From contig NZ_JAPIVG010000002.1 of the NCBI RefSeq assembly GCF_026240095.1, forward strand, positions 610,719-674,718: 64,000 bases of DNA. The letters run 5' to 3'. The notes under the pieces are model-generated. The model worked only from the letters and a program-made list of their open reading frames with translations. It did not search any database and was not told where the DNA came from. The translations under genes and the position numbers were made by a program. The stretch is from Pedobacter sandarakinus. Its GTDB lineage: Bacteria > Bacteroidota > Bacteroidia > Sphingobacteriales > Sphingobacteriaceae. Shown here one piece after another: positions 56,105 through 63,917 of the stretch; within the stretch, counting starts at the first letter, position 1; each line of letters begins with the position of its first letter.

Positions 56105-56493
56105 AATTTGTAAATTAAATGGGTAATTCTTTTTACCCATCTTTTCAACACGATCCATTTCAAATGGTTTTGATCCTTATCAAAAGTGGCCAGGTTTTGT
56201 AAAGTTTAAATAAAAAATCAATCCCCTTTACTTCTTTCGCCATTACTTATTTCTAGGGATTTTCTGTCTTTAATCAAAACCATCATTCAGGAAACGGATA
56301 CTCAAATATTTACCCATGCTTTCGACATCGAAGATTTAAAAATGAGGAATTTATTCAGTTTGTCATCAGGCCAATTCCATCGCATCCAATTTGTCGAAAT
56401 ATCGGCTGTTTGATGAAAGTGACTAAAACTTTGAGAAATAAATTTAAAACTACGGCTAATCCATTACTTTTGCAGCAAACTAACTAAAGTAAT
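56105..56493. other. Gap between the PRC-barrel and CDGSH genes
   Basis: A divergent intergenic region: upstream sequences of both genes, with a CDGSH -7 box at 56465. A small hairpin GGGTAAAAAGAATTACCC lies near 56122-56139. Nothing else seen. Confidence 0.5.
56465..56472 (+). promoter_or_regulatory. -7 box of the CDGSH gene
   Basis: TACTTTTG matches TAnnTTTG, 21 nt before the ATG. No good -33 TTG is seen at the usual distance. Confidence 0.5.
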
Positions 56494-56718
56494 ATGTCGA
56501 AAACTAGATTAACGATTAATAACAACGGGTCGGTAAAAATTGAAGGTGATTTTGAGATTGTCGATAAGAATGGTAATGCTTATGGTTTGCAAGGAAGAGA
56601 AATTGTATCCATCTGTAGGTGTGGTCTTTCTAAGAACAAGCCTTTTTGCGATGGAGCTCACAGAGGTCACTTCGAACACGATGCGATTGCATTCGATTTA
56701 CCTCCAAAAAAAGTGTAA
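56494..56718 (+). CDS. CDGSH iron-sulfur domain protein
   Basis: A 74-aa protein with the [2Fe-2S] ligands in CRCGLSKNKPFCDGAH: Cys41, Cys43, Cys52 and His56, the CDGSH (mitoNEET-type) pattern. A single copy of the motif is present. Such proteins carry a labile redox-active cluster; the role in bacteria is not well defined. It ends in a strong terminator. Start ATG at 56494. Confidence 0.95.
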   Translation: MSKTRLTINNNGSVKIEGDFEIVDKNGNAYGLQGREIVSICRCGLSKNKPFCDGAHRGHFEHDAIAFDLPPKKV

Positions 56719-56728
56719 AACGGTCCCC

Positions 56729-56768
56729 AAATAAAAGGATAAAATCACCAGGTCTTATCCTTTTATTT
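56729..56768 (+). terminator. Terminator of the CDGSH gene
   Basis: A perfect 14-bp stem AAATAAAAGGATAA/TTATCCTTTTATTT with a 12-nt loop. Confidence 0.9.
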
Positions 56769-57154
56769 CCTTAGTGAATGGCGAGGTTACACGTCAGGCA
56801 CCTATACAATCATCCAAAACAAAGGATACATTTTTTCAACTTTTCAGGATGCTTTTCCCGTTAGGCTAAAGCTTTTGATGTGGAAAGATTAAACAAAAGA
56901 ATCTATCATACCATCTTCGCATCCAATGGAGAGTCAAAGTTGACAATCGTTCGATAAAATAAGTCAGATCTTTTACCCTCGCAATTATTACAAAAACATG
57001 GATATGCCCATATTGTGCATGGTAGTTAAGATCTTCGAATACTAGATAAATCCAGCTAAGTATGTCAATTGAGTAGCCTTAACTGTTATCCGAAGAGAAA
57101 AGCGGTTTTTACAAGTAACTGACTTGACAGAAATAAAGTGCAATAAATAAAGCT

Positions 57155-57162
57155 TATTTTTG
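57155..57162 (+). promoter_or_regulatory. -7 box of mnmA
   Basis: TATTTTTG matches TAnnTTTG, 17 nt before the ATG. The nearest upstream TTG is too far away for a normal -33. Confidence 0.5.
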
Positions 57163-57179
57163 CAGGCAATAGTAGTAAG

Positions 57180-58271
57180 ATGAGTAAACACGGAAGAATT
57201 TTGGTAGCCATGAGTGGCGGAGTTGACAGTTCGGTGGCGGCAGTAATGTTGCACGAACAAGGTTATGAAGTCATTGGTTTAACAATGAAAACGTGGGATT
57301 ACGCTTCTGCCGGCGGGAGTAGTAAAGAAACAGGATGCTGCTCGCTTGATAGCATTAATGATGCCCGGACACTCGCCGTTAACTATGGCTTTCCTCATTA
57401 TATTTTAGATATTAGAAATGAATTCGGAGATTATGTAATTGATAACTTCGTTGATGAATACTTGGCTGGAAGAACCCCAAACCCTTGCGTATTATGCAAT
57501 ACGCACATTAAATGGGAAGCTTTGCTAAAACGGGCTAACAAACTAGATTGTGAGTTCATTGCAACTGGGCATTACGCGAACATTCGCCAGCAAGAAAGCG
57601 GGAGATATGTAATTTCTAAAGGCAAAGACGAGAACAAAGACCAAAGCTACGTGCTTTGGGGAGTATCTCAGGAAAATCTTTCTAGAACGAAATTTCCGTT
57701 AGGGAGCTTTGCAAAGGCAGATATAAGACAAATGGCCCTAGATATGGGCCAGGAAGAGCTTGCAAAAAAATCGGAAAGTTATGAGATTTGCTTCGTTCCT
57801 GATAATGATTACCGTGCTTTTCTTAAACACAAAGTGGAAGATCTGGAAGATCGTGTGGCGGGAGGTAATTTCATTTTAAGTAATGGAATGGTAGTAGGGC
57901 AACATAAAGGCTATCCATTCTATACTATTGGCCAGCGTAAAGGTTTAGGTATTGCCTTCGGAGAACCCATGTTTGTTACCAGAATATTGCCAGAAAGCAA
58001 CACTGTTGTATTAGGCAAAGCCGATGAATTAGAGCGTAGCGAGGCTATGGTTAGAAATATTAATCTCATCAAATACGCCAGTATTGACGATCCGCTCAGC
58101 GATGTAATCACTAAAATAAGATACAAGGATGCAGGAATGTTAAGCACTATTGTACAGGAAAAAGACCAGATGCGAGTAGTCTTCGATCACAATGTTTCTG
58201 CCATTGCACCAGGCCAGTCGGCGGTTTTTTACGAAGGCAATGATTTACTGGGCGGTGGGTTTCTTATCTAG
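57180..58271 (+). CDS. mnmA: tRNA-specific 2-thiouridylase
   Basis: A 363-aa protein. The PP-loop SGGVDSSVAA (12-21) binds ATP. Catalytic cysteines are Cys103 in NPCVLCNTH and Cys204 in YEICFVPDN. GHYANI and GQRKGLGIAFGEPMFV are typical. It sulfurates U34 of tRNA-Lys, Glu and Gln, and so acts on the two tRNA-Lys(TTT) genes of this window. Start ATG at 57180. Confidence 0.97.
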   Translation: MSKHGRILVAMSGGVDSSVAAVMLHEQGYEVIGLTMKTWDYASAGGSSKETGCCSLDSINDARTLAVNYGFPHYILDIRNEFGDYVIDNFVDEYLAGRTPNPCVLCNTHIKWEALLKRANKLDCEFIATGHYANIRQQESGRYVISKGKDENKDQSYVLWGVSQENLSRTKFPLGSFAKADIRQMALDMGQEELAKKSESYEICFVPDNDYRAFLKHKVEDLEDRVAGGNFILSNGMVVGQHKGYPFYTIGQRKGLGIAFGEPMFVTRILPESNTVVLGKADELERSEAMVRNINLIKYASIDDPLSDVITKIRYKDAGMLSTIVQEKDQMRVVFDHNVSAIAPGQSAVFYEGNDLLGGGFLI

Positions 58272-58294
58272 TTATTTAAAGTAACTAAGGTTAA

Positions 58295-59071
58295 TTACTG
58301 CTCTTCGTAGTGATATGTCAATCCGCCGTCGACAAAGTAAGTAGAGCCTGTAACGTAAGCTGCTTCTTCAGATGCTAGGAACGCTACTACAGCAGCTACA
58401 TCTTCCACAGTACCCATCCTTTTCATCGGAATATTTTCCAAAACCTGTTCAAGCTGCTTTTTATTGTTAAGTAAATCCTGATTGATTGGAGTAGTAACTG
58501 CACCAGGAGCAACGTTATTAATTCTAATATTGAACGGTGCAAGTTCCGTAGCTAAATTCCTACACAGCATTCGCAAGCCGCCTTTGCTAGCGCAGTAAGC
58601 AGCAAAATGAGGGAATACAATTTCTTCGTGTACGGAACTCATATTAATAATCGTTCCTGAAACTTTGTCCTTCATACAATACTTTACGAATGCTTGAATT
58701 CCAAAAAAAACACCTTTTAAGTTAGTATCCATTACAAGGTCATAATCCTTCTCCGTAACTTCCCAAAAGTTTGCTTTCGTTTCGAGCCCCGCATTATTGA
58801 TCAGTATATCCAATGAGCCAAAAGCCGCAATTGCATCGTTCACTAAGGCTACTACATTTTCAGTCTTGCTAATGTCTTGAGCTATGAATTTCGCCTTGCG
58901 CCCCATATTTTCTATCTCCTTAATTAGCTTTTCACCACGCTCATCAAAGTCTCTCCCGTTTAAAATAATGTTCGCACCTTCTTTCGCAAGTCTTAATGCA
59001 CAAGCGGCTCCTATACCTTGACTACTTCCTGTAATAAGAGCAGTTTTGTTTTTAAAACGATCCATTTGCAT
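58295..59071 (-). CDS. Short-chain dehydrogenase/reductase
   Basis: A 258-aa SDR: nucleotide motif TGSSQGIGAACAL, NNAG, catalytic Ser in INMSSVHEEI, YCASKGG (Tyr/Lys), and the C-terminal VTGSTYFVDGGLTYH. The pattern is close to glucose 1-dehydrogenase-like SDRs, but substrate cannot be read from sequence. I chose ATG at 59071 (MQMDRFKNK); the frame's first codon is a TTG at 59080. Convergent with mnmA, 23 nt apart. Confidence 0.92.
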   Translation of the reverse strand: MQMDRFKNKTALITGSSQGIGAACALRLAKEGANIILNGRDFDERGEKLIKEIENMGRKAKFIAQDISKTENVVALVNDAIAAFGSLDILINNAGLETKANFWEVTEKDYDLVMDTNLKGVFFGIQAFVKYCMKDKVSGTIINMSSVHEEIVFPHFAAYCASKGGLRMLCRNLATELAPFNIRINNVAPGAVTTPINQDLLNNKKQLEQVLENIPMKRMGTVEDVAAVVAFLASEEAAYVTGSTYFVDGGLTYHYEEQ

Positions 59072-59106
59072 ATGATTCAATTTTGCTAATTATATAATTT
59101 AAACGA

Positions 59107-59358
59107 TTAAACAAGTACAATTTTCTCCACAGAACGCTCGCCTTCGCTACGTACAAAAACAACCCGAGGATGGATCAAATTTCTATATCGGAGTTTTAGC
59201 TTTACAATAAAATCTTTCAAATTGGTTTCCTTTACCAATGTAATAGCAAGCGCATCAGCATTTCCCCTTACTTCCTTAATCTCAGATGGATAATCTTCTT
59301 TAAGATGATCTGTAAGTTCCATACCAAACAAACCACTTAATAAGGTGAAAGTTTGCAT
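59107..59358 (-). CDS. Unrecognised 83-aa protein
   Basis: A small protein with no domain that I recognise. It is a mix of helix and strand: GNADALAITLVKE then LKDFIVKLKLRYRNLIHPRVVFVR. No signal or membrane segment. It lies 35 nt upstream of the SDR gene on the same strand and may be in its operon. ATG at 59358. The charge pattern looks like a real soluble protein. Confidence 0.6.
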   Translation of the reverse strand: MQTFTLLSGLFGMELTDHLKEDYPSEIKEVRGNADALAITLVKETNLKDFIVKLKLRYRNLIHPRVVFVRSEGERSVEKIVLV

Positions 59359-59458
59359 TAAACCTCATTTTTCCTTTAAATGTTAGCAAGAAAAAAATGT
59401 GTTTAGATATAATATGAATCAATGTAATTTCCGTGGTGTGCTAAAAATCCCCAAATTC

Positions 59459-60109
59459 TTAGCTTACATAACCATTCAATACCGCAAAGCGAATCAGTGC
59501 CGCCGAATTTTTTGCACCTGTTCTATCAATCAAAGCTTGCCTGATACCCTCTACAGTTCTCCTGCTTAAGAAAACTTGTTCAGCAATTTCCTGGTTGGTC
59601 ATTCCACTCGCAATAAGTCCAAGAACCAATTGCTCCCGATCAGAAAGCGCAAGCCTTGGCATACCTTTTTCAGGCATATTGGTAAGCTGGTGATTGAATC
59701 TTTCCAGCACCCCAATGCTTAGTTCAGCTGATAGATATCGTTTTCCTGCCATAACCTGTCTTAACGCAAATAGCAATTCAGCTTCATCAACATCTTTAGA
59801 GAGATAACCTCTAGCCCCGGCAACAAAAGCTTTGGCAGCAAATTTCTCATCTTCTAAAATAGATAGCATTACAACATGCATGCTCTCTTTAATTTTTTTA
59901 ATCGCTGCAATCATCTCAATGCCATCCATCTCGGGCATAGAAACATCAGAGATAACAATATCGGCACTTACCCCATTTTCCAAAAGCGTTAAAAGTTCCT
60001 TTGCACCCGCAACAGCGGCAATAACGTCCAGGTCTGGATGTTGTTTTAACAATACATATAACGACCTGCGAACAATCTGGAGGTCTTCTACCAGTATAAT
60101 TTTAATCAT
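59459..60109 (-). CDS. NarL/FixJ-type response regulator
   Basis: A 216-aa protein: receiver with phospho-acceptor Asp55 in VISDVSMPEMDG, and a LuxR-type HTH at about 150-212 (LSDREQLVLGLIASGMTNQEIAEQVFLSRRTVEGIR). The typical Thr and Lys of the receiver lie in VVMLSILEDEKF and GYLSKDVDEAEL. It controls transcription on phosphorylation. It follows the PAS kinase by 55 nt on the same strand. Start ATG at 60109. Confidence 0.95.
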   Translation of the reverse strand: MIKIILVEDLQIVRRSLYVLLKQHPDLDVIAAVAGAKELLTLLENGVSADIVISDVSMPEMDGIEMIAAIKKIKESMHVVMLSILEDEKFAAKAFVAGARGYLSKDVDEAELLFALRQVMAGKRYLSAELSIGVLERFNHQLTNMPEKGMPRLALSDREQLVLGLIASGMTNQEIAEQVFLSRRTVEGIRQALIDRTGAKNSAALIRFAVLNGYVS

Positions 60110-60164
60110 TTTAAGTTTTAGCGTATTAATTTATTTTCGTTAAGCATAAGATAATGTGGGCTAT

Positions 60165-61241
60165 TTATTTCGGGAGTTCAATGTAGAAGGTTGTACCTTC
60201 ATTAATCACGCTGGTAAACCAAATTTTCCCCCCATGCAAATCTACAATCGATTTAATTATTCCCATACCTAATCCGTGGGATTCTTCACCCCTCAAACCA
60301 AGCCTAAGGCCAATAGCCGACCGTTCAAAAAGATGACTCTTCAAATCATTTGGGATTCCTATCCCATCATCAGATACTGATATCAGTACACTTTGTTCCT
60401 TTTCTTCTGCGGCCAGGGTTATGGTACCTTGTTCTCGAGTAAATTTTATCGCATTCGATATTAGATTGTTCAAAACCTGAAGAAATTTCATTGTATCTAA
60501 TCTTAAATAAATCCGATCTGATTTGCAATTCAAATAGAAATTTCTTTCCTCCTTTAAGTGCGATCTCCTATAAAAACGGATCAAATCTTTCAATTCCCAA
60601 ATTAAATCCGTCCGTTCTTTTTTAATTTCAATCTCGGCAGATTTCAAAAACTCACGGTTGATCAAACTTCTAACCATCTTTAAATTCCGCTCGCACATCT
60701 CTATAATAAAGTTTAATCCTTCCTCAAGATATGCTTCACTTCGCTGCTCTACATTTGTTGCCATCGATGAAGCAGCCATTTTCATCATTCCAAATGGTTC
60801 TTTTAAATCGTGTGATAGCACTTCCAATGCAATATTTTTTCTGGAGTTGATCTGTTCAATATGTATTTTATTATGTTTATCAATGGTAATATCTTCAATT
60901 ACCCCACAAATGACCGCCTTATCAGAAATCTTCACCCTACCGACACTTAGCTTAACATACTTCTCAACTTCATCTTTAAGCAGCAATCTAAACTCATATT
61001 TTCTGGAACCTGATTCTGTTAATATTTCCTCATAGCAATCCGCAACCAAATCCCTATCATCCGGATGGATCATATCTAACAACTCCAAAGGGGAATGTTT
61101 AAACTCATCTAAGTCTCTGGAAAGAATGTTTGAAAACCCCGCATTATAATAAACGAGGGCATGCGTTTCCAAATCATAAATAAAATATCCATCAACAGAC
61201 ATGTCACCCAATTGACAAAAGAGGCTATCTAAATTTTGCAT
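60165..61241 (-). CDS. PAS-domain sensor histidine kinase
   Basis: A 358-aa soluble kinase: PAS domain at about 10-120 (DMSVDGYFIYDLETHALVYYN), H box LSHDLKEPFGMMKMAASSM (His about 140), N box NLISNAIKFTRE, G1 DDGIGIPNDLKSHLFE and GLGMGIIKSIVDLHGGKIW. There is no membrane segment. It forms an operon with the NarL-type regulator; that regulator class more often pairs with HisKA_3 kinases, so this pairing is slightly unusual. Start ATG at 61241. Confidence 0.94.
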   Translation of the reverse strand: MQNLDSLFCQLGDMSVDGYFIYDLETHALVYYNAGFSNILSRDLDEFKHSPLELLDMIHPDDRDLVADCYEEILTESGSRKYEFRLLLKDEVEKYVKLSVGRVKISDKAVICGVIEDITIDKHNKIHIEQINSRKNIALEVLSHDLKEPFGMMKMAASSMATNVEQRSEAYLEEGLNFIIEMCERNLKMVRSLINREFLKSAEIEIKKERTDLIWELKDLIRFYRRSHLKEERNFYLNCKSDRIYLRLDTMKFLQVLNNLISNAIKFTREQGTITLAAEEKEQSVLISVSDDGIGIPNDLKSHLFERSAIGLRLGLRGEESHGLGMGIIKSIVDLHGGKIWFTSVINEGTTFYIELPK

Positions 61242-61558
61242 TAGCGTATAATTTTAATCTGTGGTTTTATCAAATTTATTCTCTAGCAAGAAACAATATT
61301 CAAACAAAAAAATCCTAAGAAAGTTTAGCTATTATGTGCAATAGACGTTTTTTACCAGCTGGGAATTGAATACCAAACAGTTACCTTGAGGTGTTGTCAA
61401 CCATCATTTCTCTGGTTGATACAAAAGTTTTTTACATGACATTATTCTTGTTAACCACCTTCAATCTGCCAGTAGAAAAGAGAACTTCGGCATTTCTAGG
61501 GGCATTATATTTTGAGAAAATCCGCTTTATATCAAATTCGAAAGTTATTTTTGCATCA
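61242..61558. other. Gap before the 118-aa unknown gene
   Basis: It contains the kinase-operon promoter on the minus strand and a -7 box for the next gene at 61546. An in-frame extension of the next gene reaches 61391 but looks non-coding. Confidence 0.4.
61272..61279 (-). promoter_or_regulatory. -7 box of the kinase-regulator operon
   Basis: The minus strand reads TAAATTTG, matching TAnnTTTG, 31 nt before the kinase start. Confidence 0.4.
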
Positions 61559-61915
61559 ATGTCACCTCTATATAAAATACTTTACCTCTTCGAAGCCAGT
61601 GAAATCGTTATAATGGAAATTATGCGGACAGATAAACCAGATCATGCAGATGTATCAGAAATCTACCATTGGTTATATCTCGAGAAAAAATCTTGTTCCC
61701 TTATTAAACTATGGTTTAGATCAATGGACTCATCCTCCGAAGTAGAAGAAAGGTATTTCGAACAAGGTTATTTAAAGTTCAACTTAAGGGAAGCCACATA
61801 CATAGAAAAGTATAATTCGTCGCAGTATAAGTTGGTTAGGCAAGATGTTGGTACTGCAGATAGACAGCTAAATCAACTTATTGAGAGCTACCTGAAGCTA
61901 CCCCAACAAATTTAA
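61559..61915 (+). CDS. Unrecognised protein, start uncertain
   Basis: A 118-aa protein if ATG 61559 is used. No family recognised. It has an N-terminal hydrophobic-acidic part (LYLFEASEIVIMEIM) and charged helices (SEVEERYFEQGYLKF, LNQLIESYLKLPQ). TATTTTTG at 61546-61553 matches the -7 box and lies 6 nt before the ATG, which would make the mRNA leaderless. The frame is open back to 61391, and ATGs at 61613 and 61622 are alternatives. Confidence 0.5.
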   Translation: MSPLYKILYLFEASEIVIMEIMRTDKPDHADVSEIYHWLYLEKKSCSLIKLWFRSMDSSSEVEERYFEQGYLKFNLREATYIEKYNSSQYKLVRQDVGTADRQLNQLIESYLKLPQQI

Positions 61916-61963
61916 GCTACAACAAAACAATACCTCAACGCACTTTGTTGTTCAATAAAAACA

Positions 61964-62071
61964 ATGAATCAAGGTAGAGGACATAGGCAAATAGATGAAT
62001 CAAATAAGTTCATGGCAATCGCTGTTTTTGTCGGATTACTGCTTCTGTTAGCCATCTGCTACGTAAATTAA
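61964..62071 (+). CDS. Small single-pass membrane protein
   Basis: A 35-aa ORF: a polar N-terminus (MNQGRGHRQIDES), then one hydrophobic segment (FMAIAVFVGLLLLLAICYV). Many bacteria encode such small membrane proteins. It follows the unknown gene by 48 nt. No promoter of its own is seen. Confidence 0.45.
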   Translation: MNQGRGHRQIDESNKFMAIAVFVGLLLLLAICYVN

Positions 62072-62214
62072 CTTTTTAAAAGAGACTTACGTTATCTTTT
62101 AAATCGCATTTATTCAAATCCCAGTAGCTTTTGAGAAATTAATCGTATATTTTCGAAAAAACCCATTGTTTCTCATCCTTTTTTTAATTATATTCACATT
62201 AAAATCAGGATGTT

Positions 62215-62391
62215 ATGAAAAACAAAGCCATTTTCTTTATAGCTTGTCTTATAACAGCAGGCTTAATCTACATTTCAAATTCAATAGCCGACCCTGAATT
62301 AGGAATATCAACCGTAATATTAATCTGGGGTATTACGCTTTGGTATTTTATCAACCGGCAAAGATCAACAGAGCATAACGAGCCGAACTGA
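62215..62391 (+). CDS. Small two-pass membrane protein
   Basis: A 58-aa ORF, ATG 62215 to TGA 62391. Two hydrophobic segments (KAIFFIACLITAGLIYI and STVILIWGITLWYFI) flank a short loop (ADPELG); the C-terminus is polar (NRQRSTEHNEPN). No family recognised. Position between unknown small genes and csp gives no functional hint. Confidence 0.55.
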   Translation: MKNKAIFFIACLITAGLIYISNSIADPELGISTVILIWGITLWYFINRQRSTEHNEPN

Positions 62392-62440
62392 TAGTTTGTA
62401 TTCTTTATTGCCACTAATTGATTTATTTAAATCTTAATCA

Positions 62441-62468
62441 AAAAAAAAACAGGCTTTTAAGGCCTGTT
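62441..62468 (-). terminator. Terminator of the csp gene
   Basis: ACAGGC pairs with GCCTGT around a short loop, followed on the minus strand by a run of T; it also serves against the plus-strand small ORFs. Confidence 0.85.
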
Positions 62469-62493
62469 AAAAATCTAAAAGCAATTATTTATA

Positions 62494-62682
62494 TTAAGCT
62501 AATTTAACCTTAACCGCATTTAACCCCTTTTTTCCTTCTTGTACCTCGTACTCTACCACATCATTTTCGTTAATTTTATCGATCAATCCACTAACGTGAA
62601 CAAAAATTTCCGAACCGCCCTCTTCTTTAATAAAACCGAATCCCTTTTCTGCATTAAAAAATTTTACTGTACCTGTTTTCAT
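62494..62682 (-). CDS. cspA: Cold-shock domain protein
   Basis: A 62-aa CspA-like protein with RNP1 KGFGFIKEE and RNP2 EIFVHVS, and the start MKTGTVKFFNAEKG. It binds single-stranded RNA/DNA and melts mRNA structures. A -7 box about 135 nt upstream implies a long 5' leader, as expected for a cold-shock mRNA. The symbol cspA is used in the family sense. Confidence 0.97.
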   Translation of the reverse strand: MKTGTVKFFNAEKGFGFIKEEGGSEIFVHVSGLIDKINENDVVEYEVQEGKKGLNAVKVKLA

Positions 62683-62816
62683 TGTAATGATTTCCTTTTA
62701 AGTTTATAAAATAAAAATACTGTTAAAATCCCTAAAATAAAACCATACCGCATTAATTTTATAAAAGATTTTGTATGCGTTGCAATAACGTACAATTCTG
62801 AATAAACACTTTGTGG

Positions 62817-62824
62817 CAAATTTA
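62817..62824 (-). promoter_or_regulatory. -7 box of csp
   Basis: The minus strand reads TAAATTTG. Transcription would begin near 62811, leaving about 130 nt of leader before the ATG at 62682. Confidence 0.5.
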
Positions 62825-62844
62825 GCCCTTAAGGTAGCTTTTGC

Positions 62845-62852
62845 TATATTTG
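62845..62852 (+). promoter_or_regulatory. -7 box of map
   Basis: TATATTTG matches TAnnTTTG exactly and lies only 3 nt before the ATG at 62856. Confidence 0.65.
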
Positions 62853-62855
62853 CAC

Positions 62856-63659
62856 ATGATATTTTATAAAACAGACGATGAAGTAGCACTTATGAAAATT
62901 AGTGCAGAACTGGTAAGTAATACATTGGCAGAAATTGCCAAAATCCTTAAACCAGGCATCACTACGCTCGCACTAGATCAACTTGCAAATACTTACATTA
63001 GAGATCATGATGCTATACCTTCGTTTTATAATTACAATGGTTTTCCATCGAATATCATCACCTCATTAAATGATGTGGTAGTACATGGCCTACCTGGGAA
63101 ATACGAATTAAAAGATGGCGACATTCTTTCTGTAGATATTGGAACTATTAAGAATGGCTTTCATGGCGACCATGCCTATACCTTCATCATTGGCGAAACT
63201 ACGAAAGAGGTATTAGATCTGGTAAAAATAACAAAAGAATCACTTTACCTTGGTATTGAAAACGCCGTTGTTGGAAAACGAATGGGCGATATTGGTTGGG
63301 CCATACAACACCACAACGAAAAGAATGGATACGGTGTTGTTAGAGATTTAGTTGGCCATGGACTTGGAAAAGACATGCATGAAGACCCTCAGGTCCCAAA
63401 TTACGGAAAAAAAGGCGCAGGTCCATTGCTTCGCGAAAACTTAGTCCTAGCCATAGAACCTATGATTAACATGGGTAAAAAAGATGTCTATCTAGACGAA
63501 GACGGCTGGGCCATTAGAACCGCAGATGGATCACCTTCTGTTCATTTCGAACACGATGTGTGCGTTAAAAAAGGGCAAGCGTTAATCTTATCTAACTATC
63601 AACCTATCGAACTAGCCGAACAAGCAAATAGAAATCTCAACACCTCCTATTACGCCTAA
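62856..63659 (+). CDS. map: Type I methionine aminopeptidase
   Basis: A 267-aa protein with metal ligands Asp in SVDIGTIKNGFHGDHAYTF, His in LVGHGLGKDMHEDPQVP, and Glu in VLAIEPMINMG and SVHFEHDVCV. It removes the initiator Met from nascent proteins. I chose ATG 62856 (MIFYKTDDEVALMK), which matches the usual Bacteroidota start; the frame extends only to a TTG at 62841, and the next ATG is 62892. Because the -7 box ends 3 nt before this ATG, the mRNA is likely leaderless or nearly so. Confidence 0.96.
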   Translation: MIFYKTDDEVALMKISAELVSNTLAEIAKILKPGITTLALDQLANTYIRDHDAIPSFYNYNGFPSNIITSLNDVVVHGLPGKYELKDGDILSVDIGTIKNGFHGDHAYTFIIGETTKEVLDLVKITKESLYLGIENAVVGKRMGDIGWAIQHHNEKNGYGVVRDLVGHGLGKDMHEDPQVPNYGKKGAGPLLRENLVLAIEPMINMGKKDVYLDEDGWAIRTADGSPSVHFEHDVCVKKGQALILSNYQPIELAEQANRNLNTSYYA

Positions 63660-63719
63660 AGCTACGCGTTTTACTTGCAGTTATTAGTAGGGCAAGTTCA
63701 ATGCCATTTATGTTAGGTT

Positions 63720-63811
63720 CGGTCCCGCTGTACCTCCAATCTTTTTGTGGGCGGTGTTGCCGGCGGATTGGGCATGCCACAAAAAGTATTTCCGTCCCAT
63801 CGGGCCTAGAT
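63720..63811 (-). ncRNA. Structured intergenic element, copy 3
   Basis: On the minus strand it reads TAGGCCCGATGGGACGG and ends GTACAGCGGGACC. P1 pairs CCCG (63801-63804) with CGGG (63724-63727). P2 is a perfect 10-bp CTTTTTGTGG/CCACAAAAAG helix (63777-63786 with 63741-63750). It is the clearest of the four copies. Confidence 0.65.
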
Positions 63812-63917
63812 GGCAGGGCCAGTAAAGTTATTTTCGGAATAGCGAAAGTTTAAACAAGTACCCCCAGGTATTTATAGTTTCAGTATGTATGCTTAAGCGC
63901 CAATGTTACGTTTTATA

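Larger units (their letters stand above)
56719..57179. other. Gap between the CDGSH gene and mnmA
   Basis: It contains the CDGSH terminator (56729-56768) and the mnmA promoter candidate. A 400-nt middle is unassigned. Confidence 0.5.

Noticed and set aside
61391..61558. N-terminal extension of the 118-aa unknown protein
   Set aside because: The stretch contains the -7 box of the shorter gene, and its residues do not look like a signal or domain, although I cannot exclude it.
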